A stretch of 64,000 bases of DNA from Sclerurus mexicanus. Taxonomy: Eukaryota; Chordata; Aves; Passeriformes; Furnariidae. Positions within the stretch are counted from its first letter, which is position 1; each line of letters starts with the position of its first letter. The notes beneath the pieces were generated by a model. That model searched no databases, was not told where the DNA came from, and saw only the letters and a program-made list of their open reading frames with translations. Shown here one piece after another: positions 24,153-37,000 of the stretch. The stretch spans positions 680,711 through 744,710 of the forward strand of contig VWZF01003842.1 of assembly GCA_013396755.1 (NCBI GenBank). The letters run 5' to 3'. The position numbers were made by a program, and so were the translations under genes.

Positions 24153-27100
24153 ACCCTCCCACCTTTTCCCAAGAATGCCCCAGCATGCTTGTATCTGCAG
24201 CCAAGCCACAACAGCTGACAAAACACCTCTCTCCCTGCTCCAGGTTTGTTTTTGCCTGTGACTCACAAGCAGGCAGTGGTGTTTCACAGTGCTGCTCTTC
24301 AAACCACTCCTTCATAGCTGTGCCATGATTCCTGGGCCTTGCAAATGGGAACCCACTTATTTTTAATTTTTGCTGACAGCAACAGAAAGGAGTGGAGGGG
24401 GCGTGCAGGGGGGAAGAGAGAAGTATATTTTAGTTTTTGTGTTTTTGACTTTGCCTGAGCAATACAACAAAGCTGCCCCTACACAAAGAAGATGGTGTGG
24501 CCACTGTCAGGGCAGCAAGGGGGTGAACAAGAGGGCCCATGAGCCCAGCAGTGCTTCCTGAGGTGCAGTGGCATCTCTACATGCAGGAAACCTGTGCACA
24601 AGTTTTCATGTGAATAATTAAAACCCAAGCCTTCTCACTCTTCTCCACTTTCCAATCCCTCCTCCTGTTTCCTCTATAATTTCATTTTCTTCTCTCTCAC
24701 TTTTTTCCACTCCCATTTTACAGATATTTTTCTTCCTTTGGCAAAGAGCATCCCTGTGCTGAGATGATGAGTTTATAAGGCAAAGGGCTGCAGCAAACAC
24801 CTCGTGAAGCCAAGCCAACAGCCCCCAGCCCCCTTCCTCCTCTCCTCAAAGTTCACACGGTTTAGTATGCAAGCTTCCTGCTGCCTGCCCAGCCAGCTCA
24901 CTATTCACAGGCAAACTGCGCTCCTCCGCTTGGCTCCCGAAGAAGAATAAGTATAAAAAGCCCTGAAAGTCTTGCTGCTGAGCCAGCAGGAAACTCAAAC
25001 TGCTCTGAGCATGGGAACCAAGAGAACTGCTGTGGCCAGCACAACAGGTATTGTTTGGGAGGAAATCCCAGCAGCAGACATGACTGCCTACACACACACA
25101 TATATATATATGTATCTGCTTAGTGAGGGTTTGGCAAAAGGGAAGGCTGGGGAAGCGTACAAGGAGAGAATAGATTAGTAGCTATTCCAAAAAGAATAAG
25201 AGAGCTGCTCAGCCAAGGAAATCAGCTCTTTCACTAGCCAAAGGACTGACCCATTTGCCACACATACAGACCATGTGGGACCTCAAGTGATGTCTCTGGC
25301 CTTAGTCTCTTGACAGGCCTTTCTATGTCCTTGTTTTAGTTTGCATCAGGAGTGAGTTCATGAGGCACATGCCCTGTTTGTCCCACTTGCCATGTTTTGA
25401 TTTATATCAGGGAGCAATTTTTAAACTGGATTATCTTTGAGTGAAAGGAAACCAGGAGGTGGACTCCAGGAACACAACCCCTGCACTTCAACCTCTAATG
25501 AGCCTCTGGTCCAGGACCAGAACTGAGGCAGCCTGACGTAAATCCCCTGACATACCAAGTCCCCAGCACCAAACAGCTGCCTCTGTGGATCTGCTTCCTG
25601 CTGCACCACACTAGCTGCTGACATAGGCATAGTCTATCTGCAAACACGGTAAATTTGAGTGCAAAAAAAAGAGAAAGAAGAAGGAAAAGCTTGAATTACT
25701 TAACTTCTTTTTTCACCAAAAAGTGAATAAAAGCCGTGGTAAAACAGCTGACAAATATCACTTTCACAAGAAGTCATAACAAGAAGTTTGACCAGACAAG
25801 ACTTGGTGATCTAGAAATATTTTATGTCTTACAGTCTTTCTTGTTAGAGATGCTCTAAAGAAATAAACCTGAGAGCAACAGGTCATCCCACCCAAATCAG
25901 CACCCCTTGCAACCATTTCAAGGAGCAGCAGCTGTGAAAATCCCAGATAAGAGAATGTGTGGCCTCAAGTCTCATAACCATAAGGACATGGCTAGAAGAG
26001 CAACACACTTCTTAGAAAGCGAGAAAGTACGAAAAATGAAAGGGCCAAACCTTAAGTCAACATGAAGACATGCAAGTGATAGACCATCCTTATGGGGTGG
26101 ATTTTTGTTCCCCAAATACACCAAACTGAACAGCATTATGAATACTACCAGTCAAATGCCCAACAGTTACACATAGCCACATTTCTGAACTGCCTTAAAG
26201 CTTTGTGCATTAGGATTTTACTCACTACACAGAAAGGGGTTGGCTGTGAAAGTTAGATCTGGACTGAGCTCCAGTGTCCTCAAATGGCTCTTTTTGGGGA
26301 AGAAGAGGGGAGTAGAGCTGGGGTTGTGTTCTGGCCCCACTCCAGTTGTAGGAGCATATGGAGGAGCATCTGTGAACTGGGTTTATTCCTTTAATTTGGT
26401 TAGACAATTTTGGGATAGGAAATGTCAAAGCACAGGCGTGTATAAACACCAAAAAGCAGCCTGGGAACCTGGCTGAAACAAGCTGATTCTCCAGGTCTGT
26501 AACACCAGTGGAAAATGTGGGTAAGAGCTTACCTCTGCTATTAGCAGTTTTCCCATAATAGTTTTTTCCTGTGCTAAATGGGATGAGGACTTCTGCAGTG
26601 CTCCTGCCTCTGGAAGTCCACTGTGGAGTTAGGAACCTCCTGAAGGAGGGAGGATATGAACTCTTACCTCCTGGGTTCCCCAAGGAGAAGTGCTCCAAAA
26701 ATACATGTATCTTAACACTGTGCTAACTGCCTTAGTTACTCTGGCATGGGCACTAAGCAGTGATGAAGGCCTGGTCAGCTGTCAAGAGCCAAACACTAGG
26801 AAAGGCAGCTGGTTTGCGCACAGATAACCTGGGATGTTCAGAGCAGCCACATGTAGTCAAGAATGGAAAATGTGACCAGTCCTTTGTGGCAGATGGGACA
26901 GAGTCACATGCAGGAGATCTCAGTCAGCAGTGCAAAGCTCAGAGCTTTCCAACAGCACTTCTGCCTGCTATGGTTGCCCGGAAGAAAACAAAGCGGTGAT
27001 CCAGGGATCAACAGCCCCTGGGCCCCCTGCAGCTGCCTGGTTTTCAGCCTGCAGGCTGGTGACATGAAGCAGAGGCACTTGCTCCTCTACTCACCTGTCC

Positions 27101-29370
27101 CCACTCAAAGGGCACTTTGTGTAAAGGGAATTAACTGCAGCATGGCACTGCTGCACAGCAGATGGGCTGCATCATGGACCACTTCTGCTCCAGGTAGTGT
27201 TGCATGCACACTGTACCCACAGGCACAGCTGTGTGGCTTCTCCTTGCCCTTGAACATGTGTAAGAGCAGTATTGGTCATGGGGAGCAAATGAGCAATCCA
27301 GAGCATCCCAGGTCTCTCTGGGATGAGCAGAGAACGGTCCATGCCACTGCAAGTGCAATGGCCGCTGTTTCATCCCTGTCCTCCCATACGAAGCATAGGG
27401 ACTGAGGGAGCAGGACTTGTGCTGGTGCTGAAAAGGTAACACACCTCCCCAGGGCTCAGGGACAGAGGGAAAGGTGTGACACCCTCCCAGCAGCAGGCTC
27501 TTACAAACAGCCTTGGCACTGCGCCTCTCTGTTGACCATGAAAATTGGCTGCTGTTACATAGAGCCCCATTCAGTCTCACAGGCCCATTCAGTGCATTGC
27601 CTGGTGGGTGGACTGCCAGCGAGGAGGACACCCATTAACAGACTCCATAAGCACTGCACAGATGGTCCCTTGCATTCACTACCTGCTGGGTGGGACATCC
27701 GTCAGCGGCTTCAGGGAGAAAGACTCTGTGCGTTCACCGGTGTTTGTTACGGGAGTCCAAAGAGGAGAAACAAAACTGTAAAGCAAGACAATACTTCTAA
27801 GTTGAGGGGAAACATTTCTTCCTCCATTAATTATTTCCTATGCTATTCCTGGCAGTGACCTTCACCAGGAAGGGAAAAAAACCAGATTTGTTTTTATATC
27901 TTTTATTCAACTTCCTATACTAAAGCTCCTGGCTAGAATGACTCACATTTATATCAGCCATCACATTATATTATGCTGTATGAGTGCTACCTGTCTTGTC
28001 TTCCTCACCATTAAGGTTTGTTAGCATTAAACCAGGCAATTTGCAGCTATATTTAAAGATTACCTGCCTCAGTGGCAGTGTCCATAATACCCTTGTTTCA
28101 TCTTTGGAATTAATGCCATGAAAATTACATTTGAAACTGCTGGCAATCTGCCCCAGACTGAGGTGAAATGTTTCTGGTTCTGTGCAGAGAAGTGTTTGCC
28201 TCTTGCAGACCAGGCATCTCTTCTCCAATAACTTACAATAAAATCACTTATGCACACTACTGGCCTAGTACATCCCCACTTGCCCCTTTAGAGATTCCCG
28301 GTGTTATTTCTGCTCTCTACATGCAACAGAGCTGCACACTGATACTGCGGCCCCGGGGCAGCAGAGAGTGTTACCTCTCTGGGTGGAGAGAGGGATGACC
28401 CACACCAGCACAACCATTTAAAGGGTTGAGAAGAAACTCCACCAGAAGAGTCTCAGAGACCTGTGCCCCTCCCAGAACTTCCCATAGAAAGCAGCGGGCT
28501 GGTCCTTGGTATCTCTTTTCATTCACACTTACTTTCTTCCTCTGCTTTACAAACACAATGCTCACAAAACATCACTTTTCGCATGAATGGGGCATTTGCA
28601 AGGAGGTTACCTTCCAGATTTCTTTTTTAAAACACATGGGTGCTCAGATTGCAGCAATGGCCTGTCTCCTGCCAGAGCTGAAGCCACACTGTGTCAGGAG
28701 CTGTGTGATGTCCAGGAACAGTCCTAGCCCTCAGCCGCTTCCAGCTGAAAAGTGAAGCAGTCTAAAGGTTAAGAGAAAAACCTCATATTAGATGTTTTAA
28801 CACAATAACATATCTGAAAAAGAGTTTGACCTTCATCCTACAGAATCCCAAGGAATCCTAGTCAAAATGTATCCTAGTCATCTCCCAGAGACTGGACATT
28901 TTTGTCTCCCACACAAATGCTGTTGTTATGTGTCCACCGTGGCTTGGAGACCTCGACCTGCAGTATGAGGACAGAACAAACGCTGGCTGCTGGCCATGCA
29001 AGGCCCTTTTCCATCTCTGAGCCACGGCTCATGGCATGCCAGCTGGGCCAGTGAAGAATGTACCAAACTCTTTTTTAAACAAAACCGCACCATGGACCTC
29101 GGTGTGAAATCAACTAATTTAAGGCAAATTGCAACAAGTGTGACAACAGCAGGAGGTAAGGAAGACTTAAGGGTACTTCACAGAAGTGTGTTTATTTCAT
29201 TGACATCCCTAGAAGAGGTCATAGTCTGGAATGGGCAGAATGTTTTACTCAGCCATTGTTCTTTCTAGTGCAGGTCTAGTTGATTTTGCATGACATGAAC
29301 TGTAACCACTGGGCTTGATGTTGTATCACAGGATTTTAGTTTAAAAAAAAAAAAGGCCCAAGAGAGACAC
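24153..29370. other. Intergenic sequence; weak promoter-like site
   Basis: I recognise no gene. A TATAAAAAG string lies at 24952-24960, 50 bases before an ATG. Nothing else supports a promoter there. A (CA)n(TA)n microsatellite is at 25090-25112. Open frames such as 26863-27405 and 27131-27631 overlap on opposite strands and have no recognisable domain. Confidence 0.5.
25090..25112 (+). repeat. (CA)n(TA)n microsatellite
   Basis: Alternating CA units pass directly into TA units, all purine-pyrimidine alternation of about 22 bases. It is a simple-sequence repeat. Confidence 0.85.
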
Positions 29371-29373
29371 TCT

Positions 29374-29434
29374 AAATATATATATTCAGGTAGAAATAAT
29401 ATATATATTCAGGTAAATAAATAAAAAAATAAAT
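29374..29434 (+). repeat. 23-bp tandem duplication followed by AAAT-type repeat
   Basis: The string AATATATATATTCAGGTA at 29375-29392 recurs almost exactly at 29398-29415, a period of 23 bases. It is followed by AAATAAATAAAAAAATAAAT. The pattern fits local slippage in an AT-rich microsatellite. Confidence 0.85.
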
Positions 29435-30334
29435 ATGACACATTAAAATAAGTAAGATTTTTCTTTTAATTTACTACTACTTTGATTACACTGTCAGAAA
29501 TAAGCATGGAATATTTTCAGTGGCTGAAAAGTCTCATCCTGAAATAATAGATATGCATTAACATCCATTGCAAAACCATCTTTTCATGTTTGTAAGCTTT
29601 GTTGATGGAGGAGAGGAAGCACACGGGCCCTCCCAGGCAAGCTCTTATTCACAGGTACAAACCTCTTTTCAGTGATGAATGAATCCTTTCAGAAATGCTA
29701 ATATCAGCATTTTCACAAGGTGGCCAATGTAAACAGTAACTGCTGGTTCATTATTCTTTTTGGATCCTTTGCCAATTTACAGATCTTCAGAGTTAGTGTT
29801 GAAACAGCCAGTGTTTTGTTGGAAAAGAGCAAAAATGCATTTCTGAACCAAAACCTACTGATGGGAATAGATGACATAACAACCTCAGGAAAGGGCTTCC
29901 CTGTGACCCCAACCAGTGTGAGGGAGGAGGAGAGACAGTAAGAAGATGGGATTTTTGATACTTGGATCATATCTCACTGCTTGCATTTCCCCAGGAGATT
30001 TAGTACTACTTCTGAAGGCAGCAGCCAAAAATATGCTTTGATGTATCTTTCATCTAAAGCTATCTATATTGATAAACTATGTTTGTGCTGTGGAAGCACT
30101 GAACCAGAGATAGGACATTTGTTCCCACTTCTACCACAGGCTCTTGCTGTGTCCTCTGAAAAGCAATGAGGGTCTGTGTGTTTGACCCGGGCCTCTCGCA
30201 GCCAAGCAGAGGGAGAGACCACTTTCCCACATGGCAGGATGCAAAAAACCTCTGTGTATCATGAAATGGACAGGTTCCACCATGCTGAATACTCCTGAAA
30301 GCAATGAAAACAAATCAACACTGGTCAGATTCAG

Positions 30335-30545
30335 GCTGCCCTAAAATTAATCGTAAGATTCATTATGAAACAAACTCTTCAGTTCAGAAATTACCAGTAA
30401 CAATATTTTCTTCTGGGATTATTGCTCCCACAGATGAGCCAAATAAAGGATCATTTCAAAGGCTGTGATTCATTTCAGTGCAAAGCAACTGGCTTTGCTT
30501 TGATTGCAGGGGAATGTGACTTAAATTAGGCCAGCTGACTTTGCC
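30335..30545. promoter_or_regulatory. Candidate conserved non-coding element
   Basis: This unique block contains AAATTAATCG, TTCATTATG, GGGATTATTG, repeated TGATTCATTT and ATTTCAAAGG strings, a small inverted repeat CAAAGC-AACTG-GCTTTG and TAAATTAGG. It has no repeat similarity and no coding frame. Enhancer identity is a guess from motif density. Confidence 0.22.
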
Positions 30546-31008
30546 CTGCAGAGGACTACAGTTTCTCACCTGATTTGTAGCATAGTCCAACTGTGAATGT
30601 TGACCTCTCTGGTTAAAGCCACAAGACATTTAACTCTGCCCTAGGACATTTGCCCCAACAAAGAGAAAATAGACTGGATGGAAATGGAGTTGTCAGAACA
30701 AACTGTTGAGGAAAGCAAGAGGATTCTGGAAGAAAAGCACTTCCTCAGATCACAAGGGATGATCACCTCTTAGACTCTTCTCCCACAGGTAACTGAGTAC
30801 AGCCAGATTAAGCTGGGGAGATGGAAGGATGAAAGAGCCAGAAGCAAACTTTTTCGGTAAGGGAACATGTACAGTAAATAACAGCTGCAAAGGCTCCCTC
30901 ATGTATTGAAGACATAATTCAGTGTTTTTCTTCCCAAAATCAGGATTTAATGGGAAGCAAGTTTCATCCTTTCTAAAGGAGTACTCTACAATATGCTTGT
31001 TAAGCTTG

Positions 31009-31076
31009 GAAAGTACTTTGGGAGCCCCTGGGATGAAAGGCGCTCTAGGAATGAAAGCTGATATTTACGATTATTG
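31009..31076 (+). mobile_element. Ancient SINE/L2-type 3' tail fragment (AmnSINE/DeuSINE-like)
   Basis: AAAGTACTTTGGGAGCCCC followed by GGGATGAAAGGCGCTCTAGG and an ATTATT end matches the common 3' tail shared by several old vertebrate SINEs and L2-like LINEs, where the usual wording is close to AAAGCGCTTTGGGAT, GGATGAAAGGCGCTATATAA and (ATT)n. The match is from memory of the family and covers only about 65 bases, so the exact family is open. Such old fragments are sometimes retained as enhancers. Confidence 0.55.
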
Positions 31077-34000
31077 CTTGAAAGGAACAGAGAGGAACAG
31101 TAATGTAAAATATGAACGGCTGCTGGTGCTAAAAAACATATCATTGACTTGGTGCCAAAGAAGATAGTCCTAGCTCTCAAACCTGGATGACAAGGATTTA
31201 GGATATACAAGAAGTGGAAGAGACTTGTGCAAATAACAGCAAAAGCCAACCTGATTGCAAGGCAAATAGGTGTCTTGTGGGTTTTTCTTTTCTTCCTCCT
31301 AAATTGCAGGCCATATGATCTGATCTTTCTCATCCCAGCTCTGCCAGCCAAAACAGATGCCTATTAACCACAATAAGTACTGCTGGTTTGTACTCCTCTT
31401 AAAGAAAGAACCTACAGATCCCTTAGGACATGAGAGTAGAAAAATATCCTTGATAAGTGGTCAAATGTTATGGATCGGCCTAAGTAGATTCATATCTTAT
31501 CTCACTCAAAGGACTAAGAGCAGAACCACTTCAGTCTAATGTAAATTAAACTTCTCTATTTTAGAAAGCTATAAGAGAAGAAAATCAGGCTAACAGGTTC
31601 TGCTCCTGGAAACATCTACCTGCATGCTCTGAGCTTGCATAAATGTCTTCTATGATTTTACACTGGGCATCTGGCCCCCTATTGTGGCACTGTACAGCTC
31701 CTAGAGAGGGTGTTTCTCTATCCAGACCTAGTATTGAGACATCTTTACCTTAGTCTCCCATTCTTCCACTTTTCCCTGATAAGATCTAAAAGAAAAATCC
31801 TTTGAGAGAAAGAATTCTTCTTCTTCACTTCTTCAAAAACAAGCTTGAAAGTGACTCTAGTGCGTAAGAAATCTTCACTGCAAAAACCCACAGGATCTGG
31901 AGAAGTGATTTTTTTTTTTTTAATATAGCAGAGAACAACACAGCATGCACCAGAGGCTGAATGTTAATATCATACACATTTAAATTAGATATAAGGTACA
32001 ATTATTTTTTTAACAAGCTACTGCAATGAATTAACAAGAAAGACTGTGTTCTCTAATTTAAAGGCTCCAAATGACGACGGGATACCTTTCACAGACATGC
32101 TTCAAGCAGATGTGGGTTAGTGGGCTAGAATAATTGGAATGGCTCTAGGAACAGGAATTTTGCCAATGAACACGCCACCCAAGGCTATCAGCCTTCCACG
32201 TCACTCAGGGCAAACCTTGCAACCGCTCTGCAGGCCAGTCTCCCACATTTCCAATGTGGCTATGCCCTGCATCCGCCAGGAGAGCGCTGTGACTCTGCTC
32301 TTTGGGTCGCTGTAGGCTGAGCAGAGCCCTGGCCTCGCCTCCAACTCTGGAGAAGCACCATTTCACCAAATCAACACTGTCAGGACTGCTCGGCACTAAT
32401 GGCCCTTCACCAGTGTGCAGCTGCTGCACTGGCACATTGTTAAGGGGAAGAAGGTCCCCTGGCAGCTTGTGCTGTCAGGGCTGGGGTGTGGAGCATTCTC
32501 CTTCAAGCTCCTCTCCATCAGCACTGCTTCCTCTTCCTGGCACAGTCTAGTGCTGATGGGTCTGTATTAGAAATAACAGAAAGTCCTTGGCCTTTTTTTC
32601 CCTTTTCTTTCTTTTTTCCTTCCCTTTAGCTATTTAGGCCAACTCTGGCTAATTTAACTCATACTCAGTCACTGCCATGGCAACCATTTCAACATGCAGT
32701 TCATAGACTACCTCTGAGATGCACAGCCCTTTTCAGAAACACATAGACCTTGATGCTTCAGGAGAGGCATTAAGAGAGGAGAACTATCATCTGCTACGCT
32801 GACACATTTTTCTACAGTCTTACCTCTGGCAGCATGAATCTCTTCTTTTAGCTCTGAATAGCTCATCACTTGTTCTGTCCCCTTTTTCCTCCCACCCAAA
32901 ACAGGTTCTTTAAAAACTGACACAGATTTATGGAGATAAAAAGAAAAGGTGTAGGAAGGGAAATGCATTTGGAAATTCCACTCTCTGGCATCTAAATTCA
33001 CCCTTGTAAGAATGCTGCAAAGCCTGTCCTTTACTGCTTCAAAGGAAATCCTGTTTTGTTCTGTTGTGTCACAGTGGCAAAGGAGAAAGCTTTGGGGCTT
33101 GCTTTCTGGTTTTCTTGAACCCCAGGAGAGAGACAGTAGCTCGAGAATAGGGTAGGTGCTGCTTCTTTCTCCTTTGCAAAATGGCTCCTGTTCAGAAGTG
33201 CAACTGCCCTGCAATGTGCAAAACCAGGTCTGTGTTTGTCCGGGTGAAGAGACCAGAATTTAAACAGTACTAAAAGAAGATCTATCTAGAACATGTAGGT
33301 GCTTTTTTTCAACAGCCACCTCTGAGGATCTTGCTCAAGATCTACTGTAATTAGGTTTGCTTTTGACTAGTCATGATGCCTGACACCCAGGCAGCATCAG
33401 AAGGTGCTGCAGTGAGAAGCTACACAGGTGTCTGCCATGCTGCTTATGAACAGATCATTTATTCTGCTCACACTTAACACACTCTTCTCCCAGGCACAGT
33501 CAGAGGGGAGGCTCTGACTGCCAGCACCACAGTATCAAAAATCCTTTTTTGTAGCTGCTCTGTGGAAGAACCTGATTCCACATCTTGAATGTTTTATGTG
33601 TTTACGCATGTAAGTTTCAAATGTGTATATATCACACAGAGAGTCATGATCCTTATCAGATGTAATTACACTATCCATTTCTTCCTTCCCATCTTTTTCT
33701 GTGTTTTTATCACTGTCCATTGTTAGCTGGCCACCAGCCACAAAAAAGGCCTGCCCTTACCACTACCACCTACTTGACATCAGTAAGAAAAATGTTTCTG
33801 CTCCTGACTGAGAGAAAAATCCAGATGCACCCACAAGCAAACAAATATTGGCACACCTAAAATAACCTGGGTGGAACATTTGATTTCAGTTTAAATGATT
33901 TAAGTTTAAACTCAGACCTTCTAGCCATAAGAGAGCATCCTCAAACAGTTCTTCAAACTAAAATGTTTCCTAGGAACCAAATGTGAGAGACAAGAGCCAG

Positions 34001-37000
34001 GAGTCCCTAAGGCAAGCAGATAAATCTGAGCCATCAGGTAAATAATATATGGCATTCACCTTTGCCCTGTTTTTTTAATGCACGCACATGCAGACACACA
34101 CACAAACTGTTTTATAAGACCTGCATATGCACTTTTCAGCAAGCATCATTTATGTATCCTATCTTCCACTCAAATCAAGCCTCTGAGACTGCTGAAATAA
34201 GGAAATGTTGTATGCTCATAAAGAAATATCCTATATAGTCTATCAAATATCTGGGACTCCTTCACTATGTATAGTCTGCCTGGGAGGATCCAGATCCTCA
34301 GCTGTCCTTTCCAATCTGCAACCTGAAGTTAAGACAAAGGCTGGAAGAAGAATATAGAACACAACTGACTGCTTTTAGCCCACATACTTTAATGCTAATA
34401 CATTTCTGTAACTGCATAATAAGCATGGACAAAATTACAATATGTCTGTGAATGGGGAATACCATCTTCATGGCATGTGTATACCACAGACCCAACTCTT
34501 CAGTGAATCAAATTCCTATAAACCACTGCAGTGAATTTAGATTTTAACTACACCCCACTTTCCCAGTGTATCCAAATCTGGCAGTCTCCCTTACTCTATA
34601 GGTAAGGATGCACTCTTACCCCTATGTGTGAGAGGGCGTGAAGAACAAAGGCTAGAAATGAAGCTGGAAGAGTCTTCTTTTCCTTATATCACACATTAGC
34701 TAATTTGTCCGACACCATCCAGACTGGCAGCATCTAGAGCAGAAGATCAAGCCAGTGAATCAGGGCACAAGTAGGGGAGTTCAACCACCAATCCCTCCAG
34801 ATCTTAGTGTGGTCCCAGGTACAGTTTTGGCCCAGGCCAACCAGTGCTCTCCCAAACTGTTCCCAAGCACAGCCCAGGAGCTAGCATGGCCCAGGGCTGT
34901 TCACAATAGGTAGTCTGTATGTGGCCACATGCTTTTGGATGGCAAGAGGGTTTATCTGTCCCACCATGGCCAGACAGTGCTACTACTCAGCCAAAAGCAA
35001 AGCACAGCTCCTGCTCCTGCCTGGCTCATTAGCACAGACGTGGCCCATGCCATGCAGGCTTGTACCTTGGGCTGTTGCCAGTCACCCAATGTGCCTGCCC
35101 TTGCTGATCAGCACACACCTCTGAGCCAGTCGTGCAAGTCCTCTCATCCACTTTGTTCAAGTGTAAAGTCAAGATAACTTTGGCTACAGGTGGGTTAAAC
35201 CATCACATCTGACACTGAAGAGGCTGAGTAGAGAAGTGTTGATGCAGCCAGCACTGCCTCCCAGCTAGGAGCTAGGCCTGCTCTCAGGAGTGTCTTACCC
35301 CTGCTTCATTCCACCAGCCCAAAGCCCACCAGGTGAGAACCTGGACACACCTAACTTGTAGCCAGGAGGAAAGATAATTGTCTGTTTGTCCACTGGAAGG
35401 TCTTAATTTTGACTTCACACTGCAGCAAGCAGAAGAGGTGCCTCATTGGGCTGGCATCACAATGGCAGCAGCAGCCCAAACCCTGGCATGTGGCCTCTGC
35501 AGGGCTCTCCTGCCCCAGCCTCAACATGATGTTCCTTCCCTGACTGCTCCAGCCAAGGAAGGCCTCAGACTTGACCAAGGTGGTACCACAGGCCAGCTAA
35601 GGACTTTAACTGCCCAAACAGGCAGCACATGAACACAGACTAGGCTCAAAGCTGGGCTAAACATATGCTACAGACATATCCTTAGCAAGTCTGGCAGAAC
35701 CATTAAATGAAGCTGAGTGTCCTGAGGCCACCAGTCCTCCCTTCCTTAGCCTTGCATTCCAGTGAATATAAACCAAAGCTTGCCAAGGCAGGAGAGCAAA
35801 AGAAGTCAGTAATTTTGTTTTCATTTGATAGAAACAAAGTCGTGGGTGCCTGCACAGCTGTCTCTTGCATTTTACATCGTGCATTCTCCAACAGAGAAAT
35901 CTGACCTCTTGGGAGACTTCGTTAGCAAGCACCTCTCATTTCTCCTCTGCTGCCTGGGTGCACAGCATCTCTCCACGGTACTGAGCTGAGAAGAGCTGTC
36001 AGTTTTCAGGCAGTGCAGACACCTGTACTGTAAACTCTTCAGGTCCTGTTATGCTTCAAGGGAGGACACTGGCACAGGAGAGAGATCAGGACTGCTCCAA
36101 TGGGGCAATTCTTATATTCCCAAGTAGGTCAGGAGAGATTGCAGAGAAAAGCAATCATTGCAAAAACCTTTTGCAATGCAAAGCTCTAGAAACAATTGCA
36201 AATTATTTGAGTTAAAGCAGAGAAATTGCTTGAATGGATTTTGAACCCCTTTTTCTGTTTCTTAATAATGAGCATTTTCTTTCTTGCAAGCATGCTCCTG
36301 AAATGAGAAGTCTCATAGTATGGGGATATGTTCACACTGGGAACATTCACGTGACCTTTCAGATCACATTCCTCCTATTTATAAGATTATTAGTCATCCA
36401 CTTAGAGAGCAGAACTAACACCATGTTTGTTAAATGACTAAATGCATGCTATGAATAACTAGCTGAGGGTACTTAAAACCACAGTTATATCCAAGAGCAC
36501 ACAGAGAAGCCATAGCCAGCTAACGCTTAGACAAAGCACAAATTATACTACTGCATGTAAAATACATTTGAAAGACAATTTAAAGACAGTTCATCCACAG
36601 GAAGAAGGGCTAATAATTGGATAAATTATTTTCCAGAGATAGTTCACCTAGTTACTTAGACATACAGGATAGCTGGCAAGAAGGCATGACAACTGAAGAC
36701 TTAAATCTGAAAAAAGTCCAGGCACTAAGACTGAGATGATGGATCACAACTCAGCTGGAGCTCGGCCATCACACTACACAGAAAACGTCACGACTATTGT
36801 ACTTCAAGTTTGCAGCTTTGTCACTGGCAAAACAGGGGGTTTAGAAGCCCTAAGTATTGCCTTACTTGTTAAATAACATGTTGCTCAACTTAGCTTCAGG
36901 AAAAGCACCATACAAACCATGTGCCCCAACACGTTTGTGAGTCCCAGCCAATAAGAGTAAGCTTTCTGTGCCTCATATCTTACCATTACCTCCAGCAAAC

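Noticed and set aside
24116..24315. Minus-strand frames with Gly/Arg/Glu repeats
   Set aside because: They are translations of the CCTT/CCCT microsatellite.
24952..25045. TATAAAAAG followed by ATG and a donor-like CAG|GTATTG
   Set aside because: Isolated motifs. The downstream frame runs into a CA/TA microsatellite and nothing supports transcription.
32708..33214. Minus-strand open frame of 168 codons
   Set aside because: No recognised product. A donor-like GGTAAGAC inside it is not matched by a convincing acceptor.
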